DNA from: Geothrix sp. 21YS21S-2
GTDB taxonomy: Bacteria; Acidobacteriota; Holophagae; Holophagales; Holophagaceae
Assembly: GCF_030846775.1 (NCBI RefSeq)
Contig: NZ_CP132910.1
Location: 5,087,001 to 5,151,000, forward strand
DNA: 64,000 bases
Direction: 5' to 3'
Each line of letters opens with the position of its first letter. Positions within the stretch are counted from its first letter, which is position 1. The position numbers were made by a program, and so were the translations under genes. The notes beneath the pieces were generated by a model. That model was not told where the DNA came from, did not search any database, and was given only the letters and a program-made list of their open reading frames with translations. Positions 9,350 through 17,676 of this stretch are shown piece by piece.

Positions 9350-10200
9350 TGCATCGCCGGACCCTGGCTCTCGGGCTGCTGCTCCTTTCCACGTTCCTGG
9401 GCGCCCAGCGGCCCGGGAAGGTCATCCTCCTGGCCAGCACCATCGGACCCATCGATTCCGGCATCGTGGGCGCCCTGGAGGACGCCTTCGAGGAGGAGAG
9501 CGGCATCCGGGTGCGCCACGTGGGCGCCGGTACCGGCGCCGCCCTGGAGATCGCCAGGCAGGGCAGCGTGGACATCGTCCTGGCCCACGCCCGGGCCCTG
9601 GAGGAGAAGTTCGTGGCGGACGGGTACGGCATTGGCCGGGTCCCCCTCATGTACAACGACTTCGTGATCGTCGGTCCCGCGGCCGATCCCGCCGGCGTCC
9701 GCGGCATGAAGAACGCCCTGGACGCCCTGCGCACCCTGGCCGCCAAGGGCGCGCCCTTCATCACCCGCGGGGACAACTCCGGCACGCACGTGGCCGAAAG
9801 GGACCTGTGGACCAGGGCGGGCCTGAAGCCCGCCGGCTCCTGGTACCGGCTGTTCCCCAAGGGCTCCGAGGGCAACATCGCCACCCTGGTCTTCACCGAC
9901 GCCCAGAACGCCTACACCCTCATGGACCGCGCCAGCTTCCTGGGCGCCCGCAAGCGCATCAAGCTGGAAGTTCTGGTGGAGGGCGACGAGGTCCTGCTCA
10001 ACCACATCTCCCTCATCCTGGTGAACCCCGCCACGTGCCCGAAGGCGGACCTCGCCGGCGCCACCGCCTTCCAGGCCTGGCTGACGGCGGCGGACAAGGG
10101 CCAGCGGATCATCGCGGACTATGGGAAGGCGACGTACGGGCAGGCGCTGTTCATCCCGGAGTCGAAGGAGTGGAAGGCTAGGGTGCCTTCTCCAAGGTGA
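9350..10200 (+). CDS. Tungstate/molybdate-type ABC substrate-binding protein, solo
   Basis: A periplasmic binding protein with a signal peptide of about 20 residues (LALGLLLLSTFLGAQ). It resembles TupA: ASTIGPIDSGIVGAL, GAGTGAALEIARQGSVDIVLAHA, and GDNSGTHVAERDLW, the segment that lines the oxyanion site in this family. Length (283) is normal. No permease or ATPase gene follows; the next gene is convergent and overlaps its end by 23 nt. It therefore works with a transporter encoded elsewhere or has a sensing role. The exact anion cannot be read from sequence. Confidence 0.82.
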
Positions 10201-12286
10201 CTTCGGGAGCCACCGCCAGCTTCACCAGGTTGAGGTAGTCCTTCAGGGTCTGGTAGGTGATCGCGTGGTTGTAGACGGCCAGCGTGCTCACCTTCATCCG
10301 GGCGTTCAGGTCCCCGGTGCCGGGGTCCTGGCGCACGTCCAGGATCACCGTGCCCCACTGGGTGGAGCGGGTGGAGTTCACCGGCTTGGCCAGGACGTAG
10401 CCCTTGGGCACCTTCACGGTGCTGGTGGCCTCCTGGACGCCCAGCCAGGGCAGGAGGATGGGTTCCATCCGCTCCGCGGGCATCGCCTGGGGCAGGTACA
10501 GCGGGGCATCCATGCCGGGGAAGGGGTTGATCTTCAGCGTGGCGCCGGGGGCCAGGGCCAGGGTGCCCGAGGCGACGAGCCCGAGGGGCTGGGCGGGGTC
10601 CGCGGCGTTGGCCACCTCCACCTTGGTGGCGGTGAAGCCGCCCTTGCCCAGCTTCTCCCTGAACCAGGCCTCCCGGTCCGCGGGGGCCCGGGTGCCCAGG
10701 ACGCTGCGGGCCGCCAGTGCCGGCGCGCCCAGGAAGTTGGCCACCAGGGAGGCCTTGCCCTGGCCGGAAGAGGCGTCCACCTCGAAGGTGAAGATGCGGG
10801 TGTTGCCGGTGGCGGGCTCGATGCGGATGTCCTGCACGCCGGCCTTCCAGGTGGCGGTGTCGATGGTCACGGCCTTGGTGGACTGGTACTCGATGGGCAT
10901 CTGGCCGATGGGCAGGAGGCGGTTGGCGGGGTCGAACCAGAGGGTGGGCTGGCCCGGCTCGTCCACGCCCAGCAGGTTGTGGGTGAACTGGAAGGGCGTG
11001 CGCACCTCGGGGTTCACCATCCAGAGCCTGCGGTCGGAGACGAGGCCGATCTTCGCGGGGATCCCCTCGTCGGCGAGGAGGTTGAACAGGAGCCTGGCGG
11101 CGCCCTTGTTGTCGACGAAGCCCGATCGCGCCATGTAGTTGAGGGACGATACCTTGGCGACGTCCACGTTGTAGGCCCTCGCATCGGTCCAGCCGGAGGC
11201 GCCGACGATGCCGTTCCCGGACGAAACGTTGAAGGTGCTTCCCGACTCCATGAAATGGGCGGAACCTTCCTTGACGGCACCCTCGTCCACCGCCCAACGC
11301 GCGAGGGGATCGGGTTTCTCGCCGAACATCAGCTGGTCGATGTTCACGGTCTTCCGGGCCAGGCGCTCCGCGATGGTCCGGGCCTTCTCCCGGGGCCCTC
11401 CCGTCAGGTCCTTCCGGAGGGCCTCGGAGAAGGTCCGGTAGGCTTCGCCCTTGGCCACGAACTTCGTGTACCAGTCCTTGTAGAAGAACTCCACCACCTT
11501 CTGCCAGTAGTCCATGGCGGGCGCCTTGGTGAGGAGGTTGCCCACGGAGGCGATGGGCTTGAAGACCACCACCTTGGGGACCGGCCGGATCAGCTCGTTG
11601 GAGAAGGGCGCGCGGGGGTGGCCCGGGATCTCGCGGATCGTGTAGGTGGTCCCCATGGACGTGGATCCCTCCACCACGTCGAAGCCCGCGGTGGCCGAGA
11701 AGATGAGGGGCCAGTACATTTCCTTGGCCCGCTGAACCACCGTGACCTTGGTGGGAAAGGGGGAGCCCAGGGTCCAGTACTTGAACGCGCCGAAACGCTC
11801 CGGCAGATGGCCCTTGCCGACCGTGGGCATGCGCCGGAACACCGCCGCGCCCACTTCGGTGAGCTCGCGCCAGCGCAGCTCGACCACGCAGTCGCCGGTA
11901 AGCCCGGGCGGGACCAGCCCGGTGTCGACCGTCGTGCCGTCGTCGGGGGAGACCGCCTTGCAGGGCAGGAAGTCCTCGCGTCGGCCGATGGGCACGACCC
12001 GGCCGTCCGGGAAGGTCACCTGGCCCTCCAGGGAGACGAGGGTGGCGGGCAGGTCCGTGAGCTCGGCGGCGGCGAGCCCCGCCTGACCCAGGATGCGCAC
12101 GCGCAAGGTCTGCTCGAACCAGTCCGGCTGGAAGTCCAGCTTGCGCTCCAGGATCACCGCGCCCTTGGCCACCAGGGCGGGGTCCCCGCTCATGGCCCAC
12201 ACCTCCTTGGGGATCGGCGGCCATTTCGCGCCCTGGAGGGGCGAGACGAGCGCGGGAATAAACAGCAGGAGGGCCGCTGGGCGCAT
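10178..12286 (-). CDS. DUF3857/transglutaminase-like secreted protein, catalytic Cys missing
   Basis: A 702-residue protein with a signal peptide (ALLLFIPALVSPLQGA). The N-terminal half resembles DUF3857; a transglutaminase-like fold occupies about residues 300-450 (GAARLLFNLLADEGIPAKIGLVSD, then FTHNLLGV and FDPANRLLPIG). In active relatives the first motif reads GxCxDKA; here the matching stretch is GFVDNKGA, so the nucleophilic cysteine is gone and a binding or structural role is more likely. AAGGAA lies 6 nt before the ATG. The 3' end overlaps the tupA-like gene by 23 nt. Function unknown. Confidence 0.7.
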   Translation of the reverse strand: MRPAALLLFIPALVSPLQGAKWPPIPKEVWAMSGDPALVAKGAVILERKLDFQPDWFEQTLRVRILGQAGLAAAELTDLPATLVSLEGQVTFPDGRVVPIGRREDFLPCKAVSPDDGTTVDTGLVPPGLTGDCVVELRWRELTEVGAAVFRRMPTVGKGHLPERFGAFKYWTLGSPFPTKVTVVQRAKEMYWPLIFSATAGFDVVEGSTSMGTTYTIREIPGHPRAPFSNELIRPVPKVVVFKPIASVGNLLTKAPAMDYWQKVVEFFYKDWYTKFVAKGEAYRTFSEALRKDLTGGPREKARTIAERLARKTVNIDQLMFGEKPDPLARWAVDEGAVKEGSAHFMESGSTFNVSSGNGIVGASGWTDARAYNVDVAKVSSLNYMARSGFVDNKGAARLLFNLLADEGIPAKIGLVSDRRLWMVNPEVRTPFQFTHNLLGVDEPGQPTLWFDPANRLLPIGQMPIEYQSTKAVTIDTATWKAGVQDIRIEPATGNTRIFTFEVDASSGQGKASLVANFLGAPALAARSVLGTRAPADREAWFREKLGKGGFTATKVEVANAADPAQPLGLVASGTLALAPGATLKINPFPGMDAPLYLPQAMPAERMEPILLPWLGVQEATSTVKVPKGYVLAKPVNSTRSTQWGTVILDVRQDPGTGDLNARMKVSTLAVYNHAITYQTLKDYLNLVKLAVAPEVTLEKAP

Positions 12287-12373
12287 GTATTTTCCTTGGG
12301 TTGGGGTGAACGCCCCAGCTTCTCATGATTCCTGGGCGCCTGCAAAACCTCCCGGGGGAAGTAAGCTGGTGCA

Positions 12374-13552
12374 ATGGAAAAATATTCCCTCCTCCGTCTG
12401 AAGCCCGGCAAGGAAGCCCTCCTGTCCAAGCTGCACCCCTGGGTGTACTCCGGCGCCCTGGCCGAACCGCCCGCCTCACCCCTGGTGCGCCTGGCGGACG
12501 CCTCGGGCAACGTGCTGGCCGTGGGCACCGCCTCCGCGACGAATCCCCTGGCCGTGCGCATCTTCCGTTTCGATGACGGGCCCCTGGACGCGGCCTTCTT
12601 CCGCGAGCGCCTGGGCCGGGCCCTGGAGGGGCGGCGGCTGCTGGGCCTGGACGGCCCCGAGGCCGGGTGCCGGTGGGTGTTCGGGGAAGGGGACCTCCTG
12701 CCCGGGCTCGTGGTCGACCGCTATGCCCACGCCCTGGTCATCCAGGTGGGCACCGCCGGCCTGGAGGCCCTGCGCGACATCTGGTGGCCCGTCCTGGTGG
12801 AGCTGGCCAAGGCCGAAGGCATCACCGTCTTCGTGGAGCGCAGCCAGGGCGGCCGCAAGGAGGAGGGCCTGGCCCCCGTGAACCGCCTGCTCAAGGGCTC
12901 CCTGGCGGGCCCCGTCACGGTCCGCGAAGGCCCGGCCCGCCTCGCCGTGGACCTGCTCAAGGGCCAGAAGACCGGCTTCTTCCTGGACCAGCGGGAGCAC
13001 CGCCTGTTCCTGGGGCGGATCTCCAGGGGCGCCACCGTGCTCAACGCCTTCGGCTACACCGGCGGCTTCTCCATCCACGCCGGGCTGGGCGGGGCCGCGC
13101 GCGTGGCCACCCTGGACATCTCCGCCCAGGCCCTGGACCAGGCCGAGCGGGACTGGGCCGCCAACGGCCTTCCCCCCGAAGCCCACGAACGGATGGAAGG
13201 GGACGCCTTCGAGCTGATGCGCGCCCTTCCGCCCGCGGGCTTCGACCGGGTGGTGGTGGATCCCCCCGCCTTCGCCAAGCAGCGCAAGGACGTGGACAAG
13301 GCCTTCAAGGCCTACAAGGACGTCTTCCGGCTGGGGGCCCGCGCCACCGCCCCCGGAGGGGTGCTCGGGGTCTTCTCCTGCTCCCAGCACCTGGAGCGGG
13401 GACGCTTCCAGGAGGCGGCGTGGACCGCGCTGCTGGAGGCCGGCCGCGAGGCCCAGGTGCTGGCCCATCTCGGGCAGCCGATGGATCACCCCTACGCGCT
13501 GAACCATCCCGAGGGGTTCTATCTGAAGGGCCTCTGGCTGCGGGTCTTCTAG
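12374..13552 (+). CDS. rlmI: 23S rRNA m5C methyltransferase family, RlmI-like
   Basis: A class I SAM methyltransferase with an N-terminal PUA domain (about residues 1-75) and EEHD-type middle region, matching RlmI, which makes m5C1962 in E. coli 23S rRNA. Evidence: KLHPWVYSGA at the start, GLVVDRYAH, FFLDQREHR, the SAM loop VLNAFGYTGGFSIHA, and the catalytic-region VVVDPPAFAK. At 392 residues it is the usual length. It stands alone between divergent and convergent neighbours; its TAG shares 4 nt (CTAG) with the end of ttcA. Confidence 0.9.
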   Translation: MEKYSLLRLKPGKEALLSKLHPWVYSGALAEPPASPLVRLADASGNVLAVGTASATNPLAVRIFRFDDGPLDAAFFRERLGRALEGRRLLGLDGPEAGCRWVFGEGDLLPGLVVDRYAHALVIQVGTAGLEALRDIWWPVLVELAKAEGITVFVERSQGGRKEEGLAPVNRLLKGSLAGPVTVREGPARLAVDLLKGQKTGFFLDQREHRLFLGRISRGATVLNAFGYTGGFSIHAGLGGAARVATLDISAQALDQAERDWAANGLPPEAHERMEGDAFELMRALPPAGFDRVVVDPPAFAKQRKDVDKAFKAYKDVFRLGARATAPGGVLGVFSCSQHLERGRFQEAAWTALLEAGREAQVLAHLGQPMDHPYALNHPEGFYLKGLWLRVF

Positions 13553-14364
13553 ACCTCCGGAGGCAGCCGCGCGTCCAGGAGGTGCGAGGGCTTGACGTTC
13601 TTCATGGCCTTGAGCATCGAGAACTTCAGGTCCGGGATGCTCTCCTTGAGCGTTGCCACCAGGTCCTTGATCTGGGCCCTCCTGGATTCCAGCACGGACG
13701 CCCCGCACAGGGGGCAGCCGCAGGGCACGAAGGGGTAGCCCTTCAGCCACGCGAAGCGGCGCAGGTCCTCCTCCTCGCAGGTGCCCAGGGGACGGATGAC
13801 GGTGTTGCCGCCGTCGTCGCTCACCAGCTTCAGGGGCATGGTGGACAGGCGCCCCTCGAAGAACTGGTTGATGAGCAGCGTCTCGATGAGGTCGTCCAGG
13901 TGGTGGCCCAGGGCCAGCTTGTTGAAGCGGTGCTCCTTGGCGTAGGAGTAGAGCACGCCCCGGCGCAGCCTGGAGCAGATGGCGCAGGGGGTGATGTCGG
14001 GCTTGCGGCGCACCAGCGTGTCGATGGGCGCGCCCAGGATCACGTGGGGGATGCCCTTGGCCTCGCACACCTCCGCGATGCGGTCGGGGTTGTAGCCGGG
14101 AAAGCCGGGGTCGATGGTGGCGCCGTGCACCTCGAACCGGATGGGGGCGCGCCTGCGCAGGGACTCCAGCACGTCCAGCAGGGCCCAGGAGTCCTTGCCG
14201 CCGCTGAGGCCAACCAGGATGCGGTCACCTTCCTGGATGAGGCCGAATTCGTGGATGGCCATGCCCACGCGCCGGCGGATGCGCTCCTCCAGCTTGGGGA
14301 GGGTCTTGAGGTCCGCTTCGGTGGGGGGCAGGGCGATGCTGGGGAGGGCGCAGGGATTGCTCAA
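13549..14364 (-). CDS. ttcA: tRNA 2-thiocytidine(32) synthetase TtcA
   Basis: An Fe-S dependent tRNA thiolase that converts C32 to 2-thiocytidine. The PP-loop SGGKDS (residues 54-59) binds ATP. TPCAICSRLRRG supplies the two central cysteines and FVPCGCPLCG the C-terminal one(s), as in E. coli TtcA. GHHLDDLIETLLIN and MKNVKPSHL are also family motifs. The start is a TTG only 6 nt after the Rrf2 stop, so translation is probably coupled to the upstream regulator gene. Sulfur could come from the cysteine desulfurase at 8.3 kb (inference). Confidence 0.93.
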   Translation of the reverse strand: MSNPCALPSIALPPTEADLKTLPKLEERIRRRVGMAIHEFGLIQEGDRILVGLSGGKDSWALLDVLESLRRRAPIRFEVHGATIDPGFPGYNPDRIAEVCEAKGIPHVILGAPIDTLVRRKPDITPCAICSRLRRGVLYSYAKEHRFNKLALGHHLDDLIETLLINQFFEGRLSTMPLKLVSDDGGNTVIRPLGTCEEEDLRRFAWLKGYPFVPCGCPLCGASVLESRRAQIKDLVATLKESIPDLKFSMLKAMKNVKPSHLLDARLPPEV

Positions 14365-14370
14365 TTCGGA

Positions 14371-14889
14371 TCAGCCCAGGGCGGCGCACCGGGGCCGGGC
14401 CCCGCTGTCCAGCTGGTCCTGCACGCCCTTGGTGTAGGCGGGGCAGGTGCAGTCGGGGCAGGTGTTGCTGTGGCTTTCGACGCAGAGGTCGGCCAGCGAG
14501 ATGGTGTCCATGAAGTTGGTGATCTGGCTGGAGAGCTGCTTCCACAGCAGCTCGTTCATCTTCACGTCGGCGCGAAGGGCGGACTTCGCCGTGACGGGGT
14601 CCTCCTTGGCGGAGGCGTAGAAGCTGGTGTCCGTGAGGCGCAGCACATCGCCCACCGTCACCATGTTGCAGGGGCGCGTGATGATGTAGCCGCCCTTGGG
14701 GCCGCGCACGCTGGCGACGATCCCCGCCTTCTTCAGGCGGTTGAAGATCTGCTCCAGGAAGGGCAGACTGAGTTCCTGCCTCTGGGCGATGAGGTGGAGG
14801 GGAACCGGCTGTCCGTGGCTGTGGTGGGCCAGGTCGAACAGCGCTTGCATGGAATACCTGCCGCGGGCTGAGATCTTCAAAGGGGCCAT
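14371..14889 (-). CDS. Rrf2-family transcriptional regulator with C-terminal cysteine cluster
   Basis: A 172-residue winged-helix regulator: SARGRYSMQALFDLA, LSLPFLEQIFNRLKKAGIV (recognition helix), and the wing SVRGPKGGYIITRP, all as in IscR/RsrR/NsrR. In IscR three cysteines lie between the wing and the dimerisation helix; here that region (residues about 85-110) has none. Instead there is LCVESHSNTCPDCTCPAY near residues 135-155, followed by RPRCA. If it binds an Fe-S cluster, the ligand arrangement is unusual. It is the first gene before ttcA, whose product is an Fe-S enzyme. Confidence 0.88.
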   Translation of the reverse strand: MAPLKISARGRYSMQALFDLAHHSHGQPVPLHLIAQRQELSLPFLEQIFNRLKKAGIVASVRGPKGGYIITRPCNMVTVGDVLRLTDTSFYASAKEDPVTAKSALRADVKMNELLWKQLSSQITNFMDTISLADLCVESHSNTCPDCTCPAYTKGVQDQLDSGARPRCAALG

Positions 14890-14906
14890 CCTGTCCAGAC
14901 CGACCT

Positions 14907-14935
14907 AATATACTGTTCCTGATTGATTTGGTCAA
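14907..14935 (-). promoter_or_regulatory. Promoter of the Rrf2-ttcA pair
   Basis: On the minus strand: TTGACC (14935-14930), exactly 17 nt, then TATATT (14912-14907). This is the best sigma-70 match I saw in the window. Transcription would start near 14900, leaving a leader of only about 11 nt before the ATG at 14889, with no separated Shine-Dalgarno. Overlap of -35/-10 with an Rrf2 autoregulatory site is plausible but I see no clear palindrome. Confidence 0.7.
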
Positions 14936-15047
14936 GTTTTTCGACAAGTGGCCGAATGTCACGAAGAAGGAAATTCGTCAGAGGGTGTAAACCCTGGGCG
15001 TCCTGGACGCACTCATGGTGCAGAACACCTTCGAAAAGGGGGCACCG

Positions 15048-15467
15048 ATGCCCAGAGGCGACTCACGACATATGGGAATCATGCAGCGTTCACTGGGGAT
15101 GGCCTTCCCGCCTGTCGGGCTGAACGCTTCCGAGGATCCGTCTCCGGCCATCCGCCGGGCCGTGCAGGAGTTCGCCCAGGCCTGGTATTGGGGGGACACC
15201 GACGAGATGCTTCGGACCCTGCACCCCGACTACGTCAACCGCCTCGTGACCCTGGGCACGCAGTCGCGTCCCCTGGGCGTGCAGGGCAGCCTGGGCAGCC
15301 AGACCCCCCCGGACCGCCGCACGGTGGAGGTGCGGATCCTGGAGGTGCGCAAGGCCTCCGCAAGCGCGGTGGCCGAGCTGTGCGGATGGGTCATCCACCT
15401 GCACCTGGCCCGGTCCGCGGGACCCTGGAAGATCGTGAACGCGATGTGGGAGTCCCGGACCGCCTGA
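15048..15467 (+). CDS. NTF2-like/lumazine-binding-like small protein
   Basis: About 139 residues. The pattern AIRRAVQEFAQAWYWGDTDEMLRTLHPDYVNRLV followed by a four-strand C-terminal half ending GPWKIVNAMWE is typical of NTF2-fold proteins, closest in style to putative lumazine-binding domains. No catalytic residues can be assigned. The ATG at 15048 is chosen because AAAAGGGGG lies 6 nt upstream; an ATG at 15015 in the same frame is the alternative. It ends 1 nt before the convergent secreted-protein gene. Confidence 0.6.
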   Translation: MPRGDSRHMGIMQRSLGMAFPPVGLNASEDPSPAIRRAVQEFAQAWYWGDTDEMLRTLHPDYVNRLVTLGTQSRPLGVQGSLGSQTPPDRRTVEVRILEVRKASASAVAELCGWVIHLHLARSAGPWKIVNAMWESRTA

Positions 15468-15468
15468 G

Positions 15469-16638
15469 CTACTGGAGGGTGGGCGAGAACAGCTTCAGGT
15501 CCTTGCGGCCCGTCTCCACCTTGATGGCGGCGGGGCGGGAGATGCCGGCGGGGACGGCGACCTTGAGTTCGTACCGGGTGGCCCAGAGGTTGAGGGCCTG
15601 GGTGAGGCGGGCGGGAAGCTCGTTCTCGAGGCGGAACGTGTTGCCGCCCGAGGCGGTGGCGGCCTCCCCGAAGGGGCCGGTATTGGATTCGCCGATGCCG
15701 CCCACGCTGTGGAGGGTGAGGCCGAGGCCGGCGAAGGTGTTCTTCACGGCCGTCCTGGCCAGGGTGACGTCCCGGATCATCAGCTCGGTCTGCAGGCGGC
15801 TGTTCATGACGTCGCGTCCGCCCAGGACCTCGTTGCGCCCCAGGGCCTTCATGCCCCCCGCGCTCATGCGGGCGACCTTCTGGGCCCAGATGGGGTTGGC
15901 CAGGTCGTCGATCTCGTTGCGGCTGACGACCACCACCTGCGTGCCGGGGGCGTCCTTCGCCAGGGTCCGGGCCATCTTCTCCATTTCCTCCATGGCGGCC
16001 GTCACGGTCTTGGTCATGCTCCCCAGCTCCTCGGCGGCATAGTCGCCGATCACGCTCTTGCGGCGGGAGTTGGAGTCCTGGGCCTCGCGGGCCATGGCCC
16101 GGCCCAGGCCGCCGGCGAGGAGCGCGTTGACGGCCTCCATGCCTTCCTGGGGCTCGTTGGCGGGGGTCGGCGGGAGGCTGAAGTCGGCGTTCGGGTTCCC
16201 CTCGAGCTTGCCGGACCAGGTGCCGGCGGCCAGCGTCAGCGCCTTGCCCCACAGGGAGGGGCGCGTGGTGAAGCCGGGGGTGAGGCACTCCAGGCCCTTG
16301 GCGGTGCGCATGACCACCAGCGCGGAATCGGAGGGGGGCAGGGAGGCCATGAAGGTGGCGATGGACTGGAGCACCACCTGGCGGAAGTCCGGGTCGCGCA
16401 CGGGCAGGAGGACGATGGCCCACCTCTGGCCTTCCTTGCCCACGTCCGCGGGGGTTCGCAGGCTGACGACGTCCGCGCCCTTGCCGGCGATCTGGACCTT
16501 CCAGTCGGCGGGCTTCAGGCCCTCGGCGATGCCCCGGGCGTCCAGGGGCAGAACCTTGAGGGTGAGCGTCTCCGCGCCGGCGAGGCCGAGGCAGAGGAGG
16601 GGCGTGGCGAGGCAAAAGCACAGCTTGGAGATGCGCAT
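15469..16638 (-). CDS. Secreted protein, possibly VWA-fold, without MIDAS motif
   Basis: A 389-residue exported protein with signal peptide CFCLATPLLCLGLAGAE. The order of predicted strands and helices (WAIVLLPVRDPDF..VLQSIATFMASLPPSDSALVVM) and the TLKVLPLDARG start resemble acidobacterial VWA-related proteins, but the D-x-S-x-S metal site is absent, so the assignment is tentative. A glutamate- and lysine-rich helical stretch (MTKTVTAAMEEMEKMARTL) lies in the middle. The start ATG at 16638 has AGAGGAAA upstream. Function unknown. Confidence 0.55.
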   Translation of the reverse strand: MRISKLCFCLATPLLCLGLAGAETLTLKVLPLDARGIAEGLKPADWKVQIAGKGADVVSLRTPADVGKEGQRWAIVLLPVRDPDFRQVVLQSIATFMASLPPSDSALVVMRTAKGLECLTPGFTTRPSLWGKALTLAAGTWSGKLEGNPNADFSLPPTPANEPQEGMEAVNALLAGGLGRAMAREAQDSNSRRKSVIGDYAAEELGSMTKTVTAAMEEMEKMARTLAKDAPGTQVVVVSRNEIDDLANPIWAQKVARMSAGGMKALGRNEVLGGRDVMNSRLQTELMIRDVTLARTAVKNTFAGLGLTLHSVGGIGESNTGPFGEAATASGGNTFRLENELPARLTQALNLWATRYELKVAVPAGISRPAAIKVETGRKDLKLFSPTLQ

Positions 16639-16723
16639 CGGATTTTCCTCTGGGTTCACCGATGAGGATAGCAAGGGGGTCCAGACCCCGGCAAGCGTCC
16701 AAATCCGGACGCCCGCCGTTTTT

Positions 16724-17554
16724 TTACCGGGCGGCCCCCGTGGCGACCGGCAACGGATTTCTGCACCACTCGCTCCAGGAGCCGACATAGAGCGCCGCGC
16801 CGCCCAGTCCCGCGGCCTCCATGGCCAGGAGGGTGTGGCAGGCCGTGACGCCGCTGCCGCAGTGCACGACCAGGCGGCCCCGGGGCGTCTCCCCGAGCAG
16901 CTCCGCGTACATGCGCCGGAGCTCCTGGGCGGGTTTCATGCGTCCCCTGCCGTCGAGGTTCTCCTGCCAGGGCAGGTTCACCGCGCCGGGGATGTGGCCG
17001 GCGACAGGGTCGAAGGGCTCGCTCTCGCCCCGGTATCGCGGGGCGGCGCGCACGTCCAGCACCTTCCAGTCCGGGTCGGAGCGGAGCCGGTCCACCATGG
17101 GGAGGTCCGCCATGGGCAGGAGCCACCGGTCCTCGGGATACGGCCTGGCCGGAACGGGCATCGCGCCCGGGGCGGGAAGGCCCTCCTCGCGGCCGGCCTG
17201 GATCCCGCCGTCCAGCACCGCGACCCGCTCGTGCCCGAAGGCGCGGAGCATCCACCAGAGCCTGGCGGCGCCGGAGCCCCCGCAGGCGTCGTCGTAGGCC
17301 ACCACGCTCGTTTCCGGCGTGACGCCCCAGTCGCCCAGCTGGCGCGCCCACGCCTCGGGGGTGGGCAGGGGGTGGCGGCCCCCGCGGGCCGGATCGAACC
17401 CCGGGGCGTTCCGGGCGCTGAGGAACGCGTCCAGGTCCGCGTGGACGGCCCCGGGCAGGTGCTCCCTGGCGAAGGCCTCGGCCCCGGGCCGGGCATCCAG
17501 GAGGAGATAGGGCGGAACGAGATCGGCGGGCGCCACCACGGGGACTGCGGGCAT
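16724..17554 (-). CDS. sseA: 3-mercaptopyruvate/thiosulfate sulfurtransferase
   Basis: A two-rhodanese-domain enzyme of 276 residues. Domain 1 (about 1-140) is inactive-type with YLLLDARPG and VVAYDDACGGSGAARLWW. Domain 2 carries the active loop CGSGVTAC, which matches 3-mercaptopyruvate sulfurtransferase (CGSGVT) rather than thiosulfate sulfurtransferase (CRKGVT). HIPGAVNLPW is also typical. The start ATG at 17554 has CCAGGAG 8 nt upstream; the open frame further 5' is not rhodanese-like. The enzyme moves sulfur from 3-mercaptopyruvate to an acceptor. Confidence 0.88.
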   Translation of the reverse strand: MPAVPVVAPADLVPPYLLLDARPGAEAFAREHLPGAVHADLDAFLSARNAPGFDPARGGRHPLPTPEAWARQLGDWGVTPETSVVAYDDACGGSGAARLWWMLRAFGHERVAVLDGGIQAGREEGLPAPGAMPVPARPYPEDRWLLPMADLPMVDRLRSDPDWKVLDVRAAPRYRGESEPFDPVAGHIPGAVNLPWQENLDGRGRMKPAQELRRMYAELLGETPRGRLVVHCGSGVTACHTLLAMEAAGLGGAALYVGSWSEWCRNPLPVATGAAR

Positions 17555-17627
17555 CTGGGACTCCTGGAGGGCTCTGAATTTTACCTTTGCTGAAATAGGG
17601 CTCCCGCGGGGGAGGCACCTGGGGGAA

Positions 17628-17633
17628 TATAAT
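17628..17633 (+). promoter_or_regulatory. Isolated perfect -10 hexamer upstream of hybrid kinase
   Basis: TATAAT lies 43 nt before the ATG of the kinase at 17677, in otherwise GC-rich intergenic DNA. No -35 match is found 15-19 nt upstream, so any promoter here would need an activator or be weak. Confidence 0.35.
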
Positions 17634-17676
17634 AACCGCCGCCCTCCCTCCCGCCCCCATTCCCGCGAGACGATCC

